Below are positions 17,065 through 24,972 of a DNA stretch of 64,000 bases, in pieces (position 1 is the stretch's first letter; every line of letters starts with the position of its first letter). The notes under the pieces are model-generated. The model was given only the letters and a program-made list of their open reading frames with translations. It made no database searches and was not told the DNA's origin. The DNA is from REEB509 sp049314555. Lineage in GTDB: Bacteria > Pseudomonadota > Alphaproteobacteria > Caulobacterales > Aquidulcibacteraceae. The translations under genes were made by a program, and so were the position numbers. Location: positions 56,735 to 120,734 of the forward strand of contig JBMOEW010000004.1 in NCBI GenBank assembly GCA_049314555.1. Reading direction: 5' to 3'.

Positions 17065-18192
17065 ATGATGGCATTCTTCTCGACAGTGTTGGTGCGGACA
17101 GACCTGTCCTCGATCGCGCGGGGGGCGCGGCGGACCCTTGCTCTTGCTGTGTTTGTGGGCGGCGTGGCCAGCGCTGCGGTCGTCGCTACGGCCGCTGAGG
17201 CGCAAGCCCAGGAGCGCTATTCTGCCATCGTTATCGATTTGAGCACGCACGAGGTGCTGCATCAGGACGAGGCTGACGACGGCCGCTTTCCAGCGTCATT
17301 GACCAAAATGATGACGCTTTACATGTTGTTTGAAGCGCTCGATGCGGGCGAAGTGAGCCTGACCACAGGGATGTCTGTGTCGCGGGCGGCGTCGCGTCAG
17401 CCGCCGTCGCGGCTTGGTTTGCGGCGGGGCGAAACCATCACCGTGGAAGATGCGATTCAGGCGCTGGCGGCGCGGTCTGCCAACGATGTGGCCACCGTGG
17501 TTGCTGAACGCTTGGGCGGCACCGAATCGCGCTTCGCGCAGCGCATGACAGACCGCGCGCGGGCGCTGGGCATGACAGAAACGCGCTTTGCCAATGCCAG
17601 CGGGCTGCCGGACGAGCGCCACCGCACCACCGCCCGGGATATGGCCACGCTAAGCGAAGCGCTGATCCGGGATTTTCCGCAGTATTACCACTACTTCCAG
17701 ACCGAAGGCTTTAGCTGGCGCAACCGATATGGCGGCAATCATAACCGCCTGCTGAACACCGTGCCGGGCGTCGATGGCATCAAGACCGGCTATACGCGCG
17801 CGTCTGGGTTCAATCTGGCCACCTCAGCCGTGCGCGACGGACGCCGGTTGATTGTGGTCGTGTTGGGGGGTGAAAGCTCTGCGGCGCGCAACGCGGAGGT
17901 CGAGCACCTGTTGGAGGCTGCCTACGAGGAACTCCGCCGGCGCGAAATCGAGGCCGGCGGCGGTCAGGTTTCCGTTGCACGGCTAACAAGCGCGCCCTGG
18001 CGAGGGGGCAACCGCTGGACTGAAGACGGCGAGATCGCGGAGGGCGATAGCGACGATCAGGACCCGACCGCAGCGCAACTCGAAACAGCGGCGGCCAACG
18101 CTGAGCCGGTGTTTAACCCGCAAATCCTTGGGCCAGTGCGAGCGGGCACATCGCTGCCGCCGCTGCTGCCAGAACGGGCCATACGGCGCTAA
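17065..18192 (+). CDS. D-alanyl-D-alanine carboxypeptidase (peptidase S11, DacA-like)
   Basis: A penicillin-binding protein of 375 residues that trims peptidoglycan pentapeptides in the periplasm. An N-terminal signal peptide (hydrophobic 24-46, cut near AEAQAQ) precedes the catalytic domain. All three active-site motifs are visible: SLTK (S78, K81), SAN (S138-N140) and KTG (K240). The region after about 300 is acidic and Gln/Thr-rich, and I see no clear SPOR domain. The tandem ATGs at 17065/17068 begin the signal peptide; longer starts would put about 115 residues before it. Confidence 0.93.
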   Translation: MMAFFSTVLVRTDLSSIARGARRTLALAVFVGGVASAAVVATAAEAQAQERYSAIVIDLSTHEVLHQDEADDGRFPASLTKMMTLYMLFEALDAGEVSLTTGMSVSRAASRQPPSRLGLRRGETITVEDAIQALAARSANDVATVVAERLGGTESRFAQRMTDRARALGMTETRFANASGLPDERHRTTARDMATLSEALIRDFPQYYHYFQTEGFSWRNRYGGNHNRLLNTVPGVDGIKTGYTRASGFNLATSAVRDGRRLIVVVLGGESSAARNAEVEHLLEAAYEELRRREIEAGGGQVSVARLTSAPWRGGNRWTEDGEIAEGDSDDQDPTAAQLETAAANAEPVFNPQILGPVRAGTSLPPLLPERAIRR

Positions 18193-18312
18193 CCGCGGCG
18201 AGCGGCCACTTTTGCTTTCGCCTTTGTGGGGCCCGTGACCATTCTGACGTCCGCCAGGAAGTACTTTGGTGTTGGATGAGGGCGGCCGGCTGAAGCAGCG
18301 AGTCAAACCGTA

Positions 18313-18350
18313 GCATTTTTAGATATACTCGCTTGGCGAGTGATAAATGC
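18313..18350. repeat. Imperfect inverted repeat upstream of the HExxH peptidase gene
   Basis: The outer arms GCATTT (18313-18318) and AAATGC (18345-18350) enclose the inner arms ACTCGC (18327-18332) and GCGAGT (18336-18341). It sits in the 276-bp gap after the carboxypeptidase, 118 nt before the next start. It could be a weak terminator for the upstream gene or an operator for the downstream one. Confidence 0.35.
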
Positions 18351-18468
18351 TTACGCTCAACCTGCGGATTTGATGTGAGCGACAAACAAACGCACTGCTG
18401 ACCCCATCCCACATCTTGCCTTCTCCCAAACTGCTGCTTTGCTGACACTGGGGAACGTGGTGGCAAGA

Positions 18469-19998
18469 ATGAACAGACGCCAAATTCTAGCATCTGCGAT
18501 TGGGATCAGTGCGACCAGCTGGGCCGGCGACGCGAGGGCTGAAAACGGTCGTTGGCTTACCGCCGAAACGGACCTGTTCCGCGTGTACAGCGAAGGCGAA
18601 CCGGACCGCATGCGCGAGATGGTCACGGCCTTGGACCAATTCGACAAACTGCTCCGCGTGATGACAGCCACGCCCACCGCGCCGTCGCGACATAAGCTGT
18701 CGCTGTACTTGTCGGCATGGGCACCGACTATGGCCGAGGCGCGTGGCGAACCTTTGCGCCATGTTGCGGGCTTTTACGATGTGGGTTTGGACGAAGTCGC
18801 CGCGTTCGCGTTCAACCAAGACCGCGACAACATCATGATCAGTCCCATGGAAATTCTGCGTCATGAGTACACCCACCATTTCATGTTGCATCATCACGCG
18901 GGTTCTTATCCGAGCTGGTACGTCGAAGGTTTTGCAGAGCTGATGCAAACCGCCACGATGCGTGACGGTGTTTATGAGGTTGGGCGGGGTAGCATTGTCC
19001 GGATCGGCTGGTTGACGAGCGGCGACCAGCTTCCCTTGGAACAGTTGCTCATCCGCCAACGCCGCGCGGGGGAGGATCGCGACGAGGTCGCGCATTTCTA
19101 CGCCCAGGCCTGGCTGTTGACGCATTACATTCAATTCAATCCCCAGCGTCAGCAGGCGTTCGCGCGCTACATCGCTGCGTTGCGCGCGGGACAGGACCCT
19201 ATCGAGGCCTTCGCCCCAAGCTTTGGTGTGACTATCGCTGAAACCGAAACAGACCTTGCGGCCTATGCCCGCGGTCGCATTCCCATCGCCATTGTTCGTC
19301 TGCCCAGCATGCAAGCGCCGACCCTGACGCCGCAGCTAATGCCCGCCTCAGCTGATCAGTTGTTAATGCTGGCGTCTCGCGTGCGGCGCTCACTGGATGA
19401 CGACGAAGCGCCGGTGGTTTTGGCCGCTGTTCGCGAACGCGCGCGGGGTTTCCCCAATGACATTTTTGCTCTGGAAACGCTCGCTCATACAGAGGCGCAA
19501 CTTGGCACCCGCGCCGCCGCCGAACGCGCTATCGAACACTTGCTCTACCTAGACCCAAACAATGCCAATGCGCACCTTGCCCGAGGTATCTCTCAGCTGC
19601 GTGCGTCGCAGACGCTTTTGGGTCCCCAGCGCGACGAGGCTTGCGCCGCGGCCCGGGCAAGTTTCGGTCGGGCAAATCGTTTACGCCCCGATCACCCAGG
19701 CACTCTCTATCGATTCGCTATGACCTACGTCGCTGCCGGCCAGCCCATGCCCGAAGCGGCCATCGAAGTGCTGTTGGAGGCTCAAGCGCTTGCGCCCCAG
19801 GTGCATGAAATCACGCTCGCGAGCGCTTTTGCGCTTTTTCAGATCCACGAATTTGCGCAGGCCACCGCCTTGGCTGAAACAGTCGCCTTCAATCCACACG
19901 CAGGCTCCCACCGCACCACAGCCGCAGCACTTTTGCGACAAATCGAGCAGCGCACCCCGGCCGCTGACGAAATGCAGAGTTTGCGGTCGCCAGCTTAA
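18469..19998 (+). CDS. Secreted putative metallopeptidase (MA-like, HExxH) with C-terminal TPR region
   Basis: A 509-residue protein with a Tat-like N-terminus (NRRQILASA, cut near DARAE). The zinc motif HEYTH (H132, E133, H136) is followed by WYVEGFAEL, where E153 is a plausible third ligand, as in gluzincin or peptidase-MA-like (DUF1570) proteins. The second half has helical repeats resembling tetratricopeptide repeats. The start chosen is the ATG at 18469; an in-frame TTG lies 30 nt upstream. Peptidase activity is inferred from the motif only. The gene appears monocistronic. Confidence 0.7.
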   Translation: MNRRQILASAIGISATSWAGDARAENGRWLTAETDLFRVYSEGEPDRMREMVTALDQFDKLLRVMTATPTAPSRHKLSLYLSAWAPTMAEARGEPLRHVAGFYDVGLDEVAAFAFNQDRDNIMISPMEILRHEYTHHFMLHHHAGSYPSWYVEGFAELMQTATMRDGVYEVGRGSIVRIGWLTSGDQLPLEQLLIRQRRAGEDRDEVAHFYAQAWLLTHYIQFNPQRQQAFARYIAALRAGQDPIEAFAPSFGVTIAETETDLAAYARGRIPIAIVRLPSMQAPTLTPQLMPASADQLLMLASRVRRSLDDDEAPVVLAAVRERARGFPNDIFALETLAHTEAQLGTRAAAERAIEHLLYLDPNNANAHLARGISQLRASQTLLGPQRDEACAAARASFGRANRLRPDHPGTLYRFAMTYVAAGQPMPEAAIEVLLEAQALAPQVHEITLASAFALFQIHEFAQATALAETVAFNPHAGSHRTTAAALLRQIEQRTPAADEMQSLRSPA

Positions 19999-20060
19999 AG
20001 CCAACTCGGCGGCACAAGAGTGGAAAGCTGCCGATCGATCCCACTGGGTCGAAACTGGTG

Positions 20061-20501
20061 CTAATTGGTCGAAGCGCGGCGCTTAAGGCGCTGCAGCAAC
20101 AAGTCCCTTGCGGCGGTGAGTTTTGCCACGGCCTCCGATGTGCCGCCCTGGTCTGGGTGAGCTGTAGCAATGCGTTGGCGGTAGGCGGCGCGGACATCTG
20201 CTTCAGTTGCGCCAGCCCCCACCCCCAAGGTTTGGCGGGCCTTCGCCACTTCTGGATCTTGTTGGCGTTTGCGGGGCTTGGGGGGCGTGTAGCGAGCTTC
20301 TGGGGCGAGCGCAAACAGGGCCGCAATCGCCCCCACAACCAGGCCTGAAACCACCCGGCCAGAGGCTATGAGCCCAAGCCCCAGAGCGCTGCCCAGCATG
20401 GCAATCAGGCGTCGGTCCCACTTCGCGCGGCCAATCAAGGCCAAGCGAACTGCAAGACCAAACAGAAAGACTGCAATGACGCCGAGGACGATTTGTAGCA
20501 T
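20061..20501 (-). CDS. Membrane-anchored J-domain protein
   Basis: A 146-residue protein with two N-terminal membrane segments (about 3-21 and 26-60) and a C-terminal J domain, with the HPD motif in IATAHPDQGG. The layout is like type III J proteins of the Pam18 kind, which recruit DnaK to a membrane site. The ATG at 20501 starts directly at the first membrane helix. The gene lies 86 nt downstream of mipZ on the same strand and may be part of that operon; the client is unknown. Confidence 0.85.
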   Translation of the reverse strand: MLQIVLGVIAVFLFGLAVRLALIGRAKWDRRLIAMLGSALGLGLIASGRVVSGLVVGAIAALFALAPEARYTPPKPRKRQQDPEVAKARQTLGVGAGATEADVRAAYRQRIATAHPDQGGTSEAVAKLTAARDLLLQRLKRRASTN

Positions 20502-20587
20502 GACTAACGCGCGCTCGCGATCCTGGATAGACCCTACTCTAGACACGTCTTCGCAAGAAACGGGCCTTTTGGGTCCTTAGTCGCTGA

Positions 20588-21469
20588 TCAGAAGCGCAGA
20601 GCTTCGCCTTCAAGGCCCGGAAGCTTCAAGGTAATGAACAGATCGCGCAATTCTTGGCGCGCGGCGAGATGACTGAAGCTGACTTCGTCGTCTGCGCCGC
20701 CGGGCTTGTCCATGAAGTCCAGCAGCGTGCGGCCTTGCGGGAAAAGCTCGCGGTAGATCACGCGCTCTGAAAGCCCCGGCGCGAGGCGAAATCCAATCCG
20801 CGTGGACAGGATGCGCAGGGCTTCGCCCACTTTTTGCTTGTTCTTGGCTTCAATCCGACTGGTGGAGGTGCGGTTGCGCAGCACGATCCAATCGATTGGC
20901 CGGCGATCGGCGGTGGCTTTGCGTTTGCGGCTTTCCCAGACCATCTCGCTGTAAACACTCGGGCGAACGATGTCTGGGTTGGATTCGTCCATGCCGCCCA
21001 GCAAATCGAAGTCGATGAAGCTGTCGTTGAGCGGCGTGATCAAGGTGTCGGCGTGGGCGTGGGCCAAGCGCGACAGGAAGGTGTCGCCGCCGGGGGCGTC
21101 CACCACCACGAACTCGCAGGTCTCGGCAAGCCGGCGCAGCGCAGACATAAACGCGGACTGATCGGCCTCTTCGGCCTGATCGAGGTGTCTTGAGGGGCTC
21201 GCTGCGATTTCAGCGACCTGCGGCATCGCCAAAAGTTCGCCGGAGGCGGCATCGCGGCGGGCGCGGTTTTCAATGTAGCGGGTCAAGGAGCGCTGACGCA
21301 GATCAAGATCGATCGCGCCAACACGGCGGCGCATGCGCAGCAACGCGACGATCAGGTGCATCGCCACGGTGGACTTGCCCGCGCCGCCCTTCTGATTGCC
21401 GATCACCACAATATGGGCCGTGGCGGGGCCAAGGGCTTGGGTGGGATAGACGTTTGGCGCGGTTGTCAT
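20588..21469 (-). CDS. mipZ: Division-plane positioning ATPase MipZ
   Basis: A 293-residue ParA/MinD-superfamily ATPase. The deviant Walker A is KGGAGKST (K27, K32), followed by AIDLDLRQRSLTRYIENR, FVVVDAPGGD, and LNDSFIDFDLLGG, segments that match MipZ rather than ParA. MipZ binds ParB near the poles and forms a gradient that inhibits FtsZ assembly, restricting division to midcell. The C-terminus (RVIYRELFPQGRTL ... HLAARQELR) is also MipZ-like. The start overlaps the upstream gene stop by 4 nt, implying coupled translation. Confidence 0.95.
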   Translation of the reverse strand: MTTAPNVYPTQALGPATAHIVVIGNQKGGAGKSTVAMHLIVALLRMRRRVGAIDLDLRQRSLTRYIENRARRDAASGELLAMPQVAEIAASPSRHLDQAEEADQSAFMSALRRLAETCEFVVVDAPGGDTFLSRLAHAHADTLITPLNDSFIDFDLLGGMDESNPDIVRPSVYSEMVWESRKRKATADRRPIDWIVLRNRTSTSRIEAKNKQKVGEALRILSTRIGFRLAPGLSERVIYRELFPQGRTLLDFMDKPGGADDEVSFSHLAARQELRDLFITLKLPGLEGEALRF

Positions 21470-22128
21470 GGCGCGCCCCCTGCCCCGGCGCTGCCTGTGG
21501 GCAGCAACGTGGCTGTGCGCGGCCAGGACTGTGGCTCGCAGGTTAGGCCGAAGGCGGCAACAGCCTCGCAGCGCTGTTGCGCGTTCTCGGTGTTTGCGAC
21601 GGGCCCCACCAGCAGCCAGACGCCGCCGTTTGGGGCGGGGGCGGTGTAGGCGGCAAGGCCTGTCAACACGGCCACTTCAACGCTTTCGATCTCACTCCAC
21701 ATGGACCTGGCGAGCGTGGCGTTGGCAAAGCGCCCCATCGCCAAGCCGGTTTGTGCTGGCGCGGCGGTGGGGACTTGATTGAGGGGCGGCGCGACATAAG
21801 CCACCAGCATTGGATAGGGACTATCGGCCAATTCGGCGGCTTCCGGGCCGGTCAAGACCGGCTCGACCCGCTCGAGGACGGCGGCGGACACGGGGGAAGC
21901 AAGGCCCAGCTCCGGGCGCGAAAGGCTGTCGGCAATTTGCTCAAGAGGCGCTTCGGCGGCGGCCAACCGCGGGTCGTTCGGCGCGGTGGTTGCCAACTCT
22001 GCCGCAAGGGAGTCTGCCAGCCACGTTAAGCGCGAAGACTGGTCCTGGATGATGGTGGCGCAACCGCCACCAGCGCCTGTCAACGCTGCCACAATCGCTG
22101 CTTTGATTACCGCCTGCTGAACGCGCAT
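21466..22128 (-). CDS. Secreted protein of unknown function translationally coupled to mipZ
   Basis: A 220-residue protein with a signal peptide (hydrophobic 8-18). The cut may be at GGGC (C23), a weak lipobox, so lipoprotein status is uncertain. The C-terminal 60 residues (VWLLVGPVANTENAQQRCEAV) resemble a SPOR-like fold in pattern: a strand, then a helix with Ala/Cys, then a strand. That is inference. No family was recognised with certainty. Its TGA overlaps the mipZ ATG, and the link to a division regulator makes a cell-envelope or division role worth testing. Confidence 0.75.
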   Translation of the reverse strand: MRVQQAVIKAAIVAALTGAGGGCATIIQDQSSRLTWLADSLAAELATTAPNDPRLAAAEAPLEQIADSLSRPELGLASPVSAAVLERVEPVLTGPEAAELADSPYPMLVAYVAPPLNQVPTAAPAQTGLAMGRFANATLARSMWSEIESVEVAVLTGLAAYTAPAPNGGVWLLVGPVANTENAQQRCEAVAAFGLTCEPQSWPRTATLLPTGSAGAGGAP

Positions 22129-22209
22129 GAGACGGTGGCTAAGCCGGTTTGGTGAACACGCGCTTAAGGCCGGGTTCTTTTTTGTGTCATCTTGGCGGTT
22201 TGTGACGCA

Positions 22210-22638
22210 CTACCACGCGCCGAGCTGCACCAACTTGCGGCGCAGATCGTCTGGTATATCTGCACTGCCCACTTCGCCCAAATCGCTGGGCGCGTCGGTG
22301 GGTTTCAGGTAGCGCCAGCCTTGGAACGGGCGTTTGGGCTGCGGATTGGTCCGCACCAGGACCGGATCGAGGTAAAGGCCGCAGCGCTCGCCGTGCTCAT
22401 CGGTAACCGGCGCGATTTCCACAATGCGCTGACGCACGAGGATTGCGCCCTTCACCACCCAATGGAGAGATCCGCCCTCAAGAATTGATTCGGCCTGCTT
22501 GGGCCAGGAGCGCGTGCCGCAAACAGGGCGCGGGGGCAAGCCATTGGCCTTGGCTTGCGCCATCTGCCATTGCTGCCAAACCGCGATCTCTTCCACGGTG
22601 TCTGCACCCACCGCCAGCTTCACCACATGAATCGTCAT
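22210..22638 (-). CDS. DUF1489 family protein
   Basis: A 142-residue cytosolic protein. It starts MTIHVVKLAVGADTVEEIAVW and contains CGTRSWPKQAESILEGGSLHW and RPFQGWRYLKPTDAPSDL, the diagnostic blocks of DUF1489, which is confined mainly to alphaproteobacteria. The function is unknown. The gene follows the cupin-like gene by 17 nt on the same strand. Confidence 0.92.
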   Translation of the reverse strand: MTIHVVKLAVGADTVEEIAVWQQWQMAQAKANGLPPRPVCGTRSWPKQAESILEGGSLHWVVKGAILVRQRIVEIAPVTDEHGERCGLYLDPVLVRTNPQPKRPFQGWRYLKPTDAPSDLGEVGSADIPDDLRRKLVQLGAW

Positions 22639-22655
22639 GTGGTGACGCTAACGGG

Positions 22656-23579
22656 TTAGCCCCGCCGACGCACGCCCTCTTCGGTGTCTTTCGACAATTC
22701 AAACTCGGTCTCAAACACCTTCTGTTTGCCCTTGTGCAGGCCAAGGCGCTTTAGGGGCACCGAGAGCGCCCAACGCGCCGCCAGACCAGCCGGGCCAATC
22801 GTTGCCATCTGTTGCGGGCGCAGGCCAAGGCGACGTTGGGTGCCGTTAAGGTAATAGGCGCCGAGGCGGCGGCGGGCACCCCAGGTCATGTACTCAATCG
22901 ACAGCGACACGTTCATGGTGCCCAAGTTTTCGACGCGATGGGGGGCGTTGGTGGGCCAGGCCACCGCCTGACCGGGCTGGAGATCAAACACGGTGGCGTT
23001 GGCGTCCCATGCCCGATTGTAAGGAATATCTTCGCTGGTCTCTTTGAGCACGACCTTTTCGAAATGCTCGTCTGGCAAATGCTTGCCATCGTTGGGGTAG
23101 ATCCAAATGCGCTTGGCCCCTCGGATGTGGCACAGCATCACATCGGGTTGATCGGCATGATACGGCACCTTGGCGTTTGGCGCAGAGATCAGAAGGTTTG
23201 CGTCAAGTTGCGAGGCTTTGAAGCGCGGATGCAGGCCGGCCAAAGTCTCGCGCAGCTCGGCCATCAGCGCGGCTGCCGCAGGGTTGCATTCGTTGAGGTG
23301 GCGCAGGTTGATCCATAGCTCGCCGCGCCGCACCGCCTCTAGAATCTGTTCGCCCGTGAAATCGGCCCGACTTCCCGTGAGGATGGTTGCGTGTCCGTCA
23401 GGCTGGAACTTGTAGATATTGAGATCGGTCAGGCCGTCTGGATGCTGTTCGAGCAGGGCCGCAAGCCCCTCATCGGAAAACAGCGGGCTTTCCTGCAAAC
23501 GGTGATTGAGCAGCACCGGAGCCTTTTGAAAGGACCGATCGGTATAGTTTGGGGCAAGGGCAATCAGCGGATTGGTCAT
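22656..23579 (-). CDS. Cupin/JmjC-like protein
   Basis: A 307-residue protein with a central double-stranded beta-helix. The likely metal ligands are H and D of PYHADQPDVM and H of WPTNAPHRVEN. The pattern RGAKRIWIYPND between them is typical of cupin-type 2-oxoglutarate/Fe(II) dioxygenases. The N-terminal helical region and C-terminal basic tail have no assignment. The substrate is unknown. It lies just after the fatty acid hydroxylase and before DUF1489 in a co-directional block. Confidence 0.78.
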   Translation of the reverse strand: MTNPLIALAPNYTDRSFQKAPVLLNHRLQESPLFSDEGLAALLEQHPDGLTDLNIYKFQPDGHATILTGSRADFTGEQILEAVRRGELWINLRHLNECNPAAAALMAELRETLAGLHPRFKASQLDANLLISAPNAKVPYHADQPDVMLCHIRGAKRIWIYPNDGKHLPDEHFEKVVLKETSEDIPYNRAWDANATVFDLQPGQAVAWPTNAPHRVENLGTMNVSLSIEYMTWGARRRLGAYYLNGTQRRLGLRPQQMATIGPAGLAARWALSVPLKRLGLHKGKQKVFETEFELSKDTEEGVRRRG

Positions 23580-23611
23580 TTGCTTGGCCTAACGCAGTTC
23601 TACAAAAATCT

Positions 23612-23632
23612 CCTTAAACTATAGAGTTAAGG
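23612..23632. promoter_or_regulatory. TTAA-containing palindrome before the cupin-like gene
   Basis: The arms CCTTAA (23612-23617) and TTAAGG (23627-23632) are separated by 9 nt, 33 nt upstream of the cupin-like start. The right arm overlaps the hydroxylase stop codon. It resembles a CtrA box except that the TTAA spacing is 9 rather than 7, so it may be an operator for another factor. Confidence 0.3.
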
Positions 23633-24529
23633 TGTGACAGAGGGAAGATTGCGGGCTTGCCAGGCTTGCTTGATGCTGCGGGATGTTTTGCGCGACCCAT
23701 CCGGGCTCCAGCCAGGCGGGCCAAACAGATAGCCCATCACCTGGCTTGGCGATTTGGCGCCGGCGACATCGCGGGCGATGCCTGCCCATTCGTGGAAGGC
23801 GATGCGAAAGGGGTTCAGGGTGGCGATGTTTGAGATGACGCCGTAGGTGGGGCGTTCTTCTTCGCGCACATAGGTGCCAAACAGCCGGTCCCAGATGATC
23901 AGCACGCCGGCATAATTGGCATCGAGGTATTTGGGGTTGGTGGCGTGGTGAACGCGGTGGTGGCTTGGGGTGTTCAAGATCCACTCCAACGGGCCCAGCC
24001 GATCGATCGCTTCGGTGTGGATCCAGAATTGATATACCAGGCTAAAGGCCTGAAACATCAAGACCATTTCTGGCGGGAACCCCAGCAAGATCAAGGGCAG
24101 CCAGAAGATAAACGCAAGGCCAATGGCCCCTGTCCAGGTTTGGCGAAGGGCGGTGGACAGATTGTAGTGCTGGCTGGTGTGATGCACCACGTGGCTTGCC
24201 CAGAACCAGCGCCGTTCATGACTGATCCTGTGGAACCAATAATAAGCGAGGTCTTCGGCGAAAAAGCAGAGCACCAGGCTCCACCACGCCCACGGAATGT
24301 CGAACACGGCAAATTGAGCCACGCCGTAATAGGCCCCAACCGCGATCCCGCCGGTGAGCAAGCCCGCGACGCGATTGCCAAACCCCATCGAGAGGCTGGC
24401 TGCGGAATCTGCTGCAGAATACCTGCCGGCCGCGCCCAAACGCACCGCAATCATCTCTGCGATGATCAACACCACGAAGAACGGCACAGCGATCTTCAAA
24501 ATCAAGGACACGTCAAACGGGGCGGACAC
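23627..24529 (-). CDS. Sterol desaturase / fatty acid hydroxylase family membrane protein
   Basis: A 300-residue membrane di-iron enzyme. The histidine clusters are HRISH, HVVHH and HRVHH in the usual order, between four or more hydrophobic segments. Members hydroxylate or desaturate lipids such as fatty acids, sterols or carotenoids; the substrate here cannot be read. I favour GTG at 24529, which has AGGA about 8 nt upstream and lies 5 nt after the preceding stop. A GTG at 24580 would overlap the upstream gene by 46 nt. Confidence 0.9.
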   Translation of the reverse strand: MSAPFDVSLILKIAVPFFVVLIIAEMIAVRLGAAGRYSAADSAASLSMGFGNRVAGLLTGGIAVGAYYGVAQFAVFDIPWAWWSLVLCFFAEDLAYYWFHRISHERRWFWASHVVHHTSQHYNLSTALRQTWTGAIGLAFIFWLPLILLGFPPEMVLMFQAFSLVYQFWIHTEAIDRLGPLEWILNTPSHHRVHHATNPKYLDANYAGVLIIWDRLFGTYVREEERPTYGVISNIATLNPFRIAFHEWAGIARDVAGAKSPSQVMGYLFGPPGWSPDGSRKTSRSIKQAWQARNLPSVTP

Positions 24530-24534
24530 GGGGG

Positions 24535-24972
24535 TTATCCTGTTGCGCTTTGGGTTGGGTGGTACAGTGGTTGGAGCCACGGGGGCAGCTCCGGCTCTGC
24601 TAGAATGAGGGTGAGGTGTGGAAAGCCCAGGTCTTTGAACCGCAGGGACAGGGCCTGACCAGCGGACTTTCGCGCGATGCGGGTAGACGCCAAGTCAGCG
24701 GGCCGGAACAGGCGCACGGCAAGCCCATCGGCCACCGGCTTGACAGCAACGAAGCGCCCATCCTGCAGCAGGGCCAACGCCGCGCGACCGCTTGCGTCTT
24801 GGGTTTGGGCGACGATCGCTGCGCCCGGCTCATGGGTGGTGATGGCGGCGGCAATTGCTTCTGGGGCGGCGAGGTGGGGCTTTGTGTGAAACCCCATCGC
24901 CCAGGCGATGGCCACAAGCAGCGCCACGCCAGCGGCAGAAAGGGCCAGGGTGATCAGTTCAACGGGGCTCAT
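24535..24972 (-). CDS. Single-pass membrane protein of unknown function
   Basis: A 145-residue protein with one N-terminal membrane helix (about 5-27) and a soluble domain thereafter. No family is recognised. It begins by a 4-nt overlap with the mccA stop and ends 5 nt before the hydroxylase start, so it is firmly inside the operon. Such a position suggests expression with the acyl-CoA carboxylase, but no motif supports a specific role. Confidence 0.75.
   Translation of the reverse strand: MSPVELITLALSAAGVALLVAIAWAMGFHTKPHLAAPEAIAAAITTHEPGAAIVAQTQDASGRAALALLQDGRFVAVKPVADGLAVRLFRPADLASTRIARKSAGQALSLRFKDLGFPHLTLILAEPELPPWLQPLYHPTQSATG

Noticed and set aside
24530..24580. GTG at 24580 as the start of the fatty acid hydroxylase
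   Set aside because: It overlaps the preceding gene by 46 nt, while GTG 24529 has a ribosome site at suitable distance.
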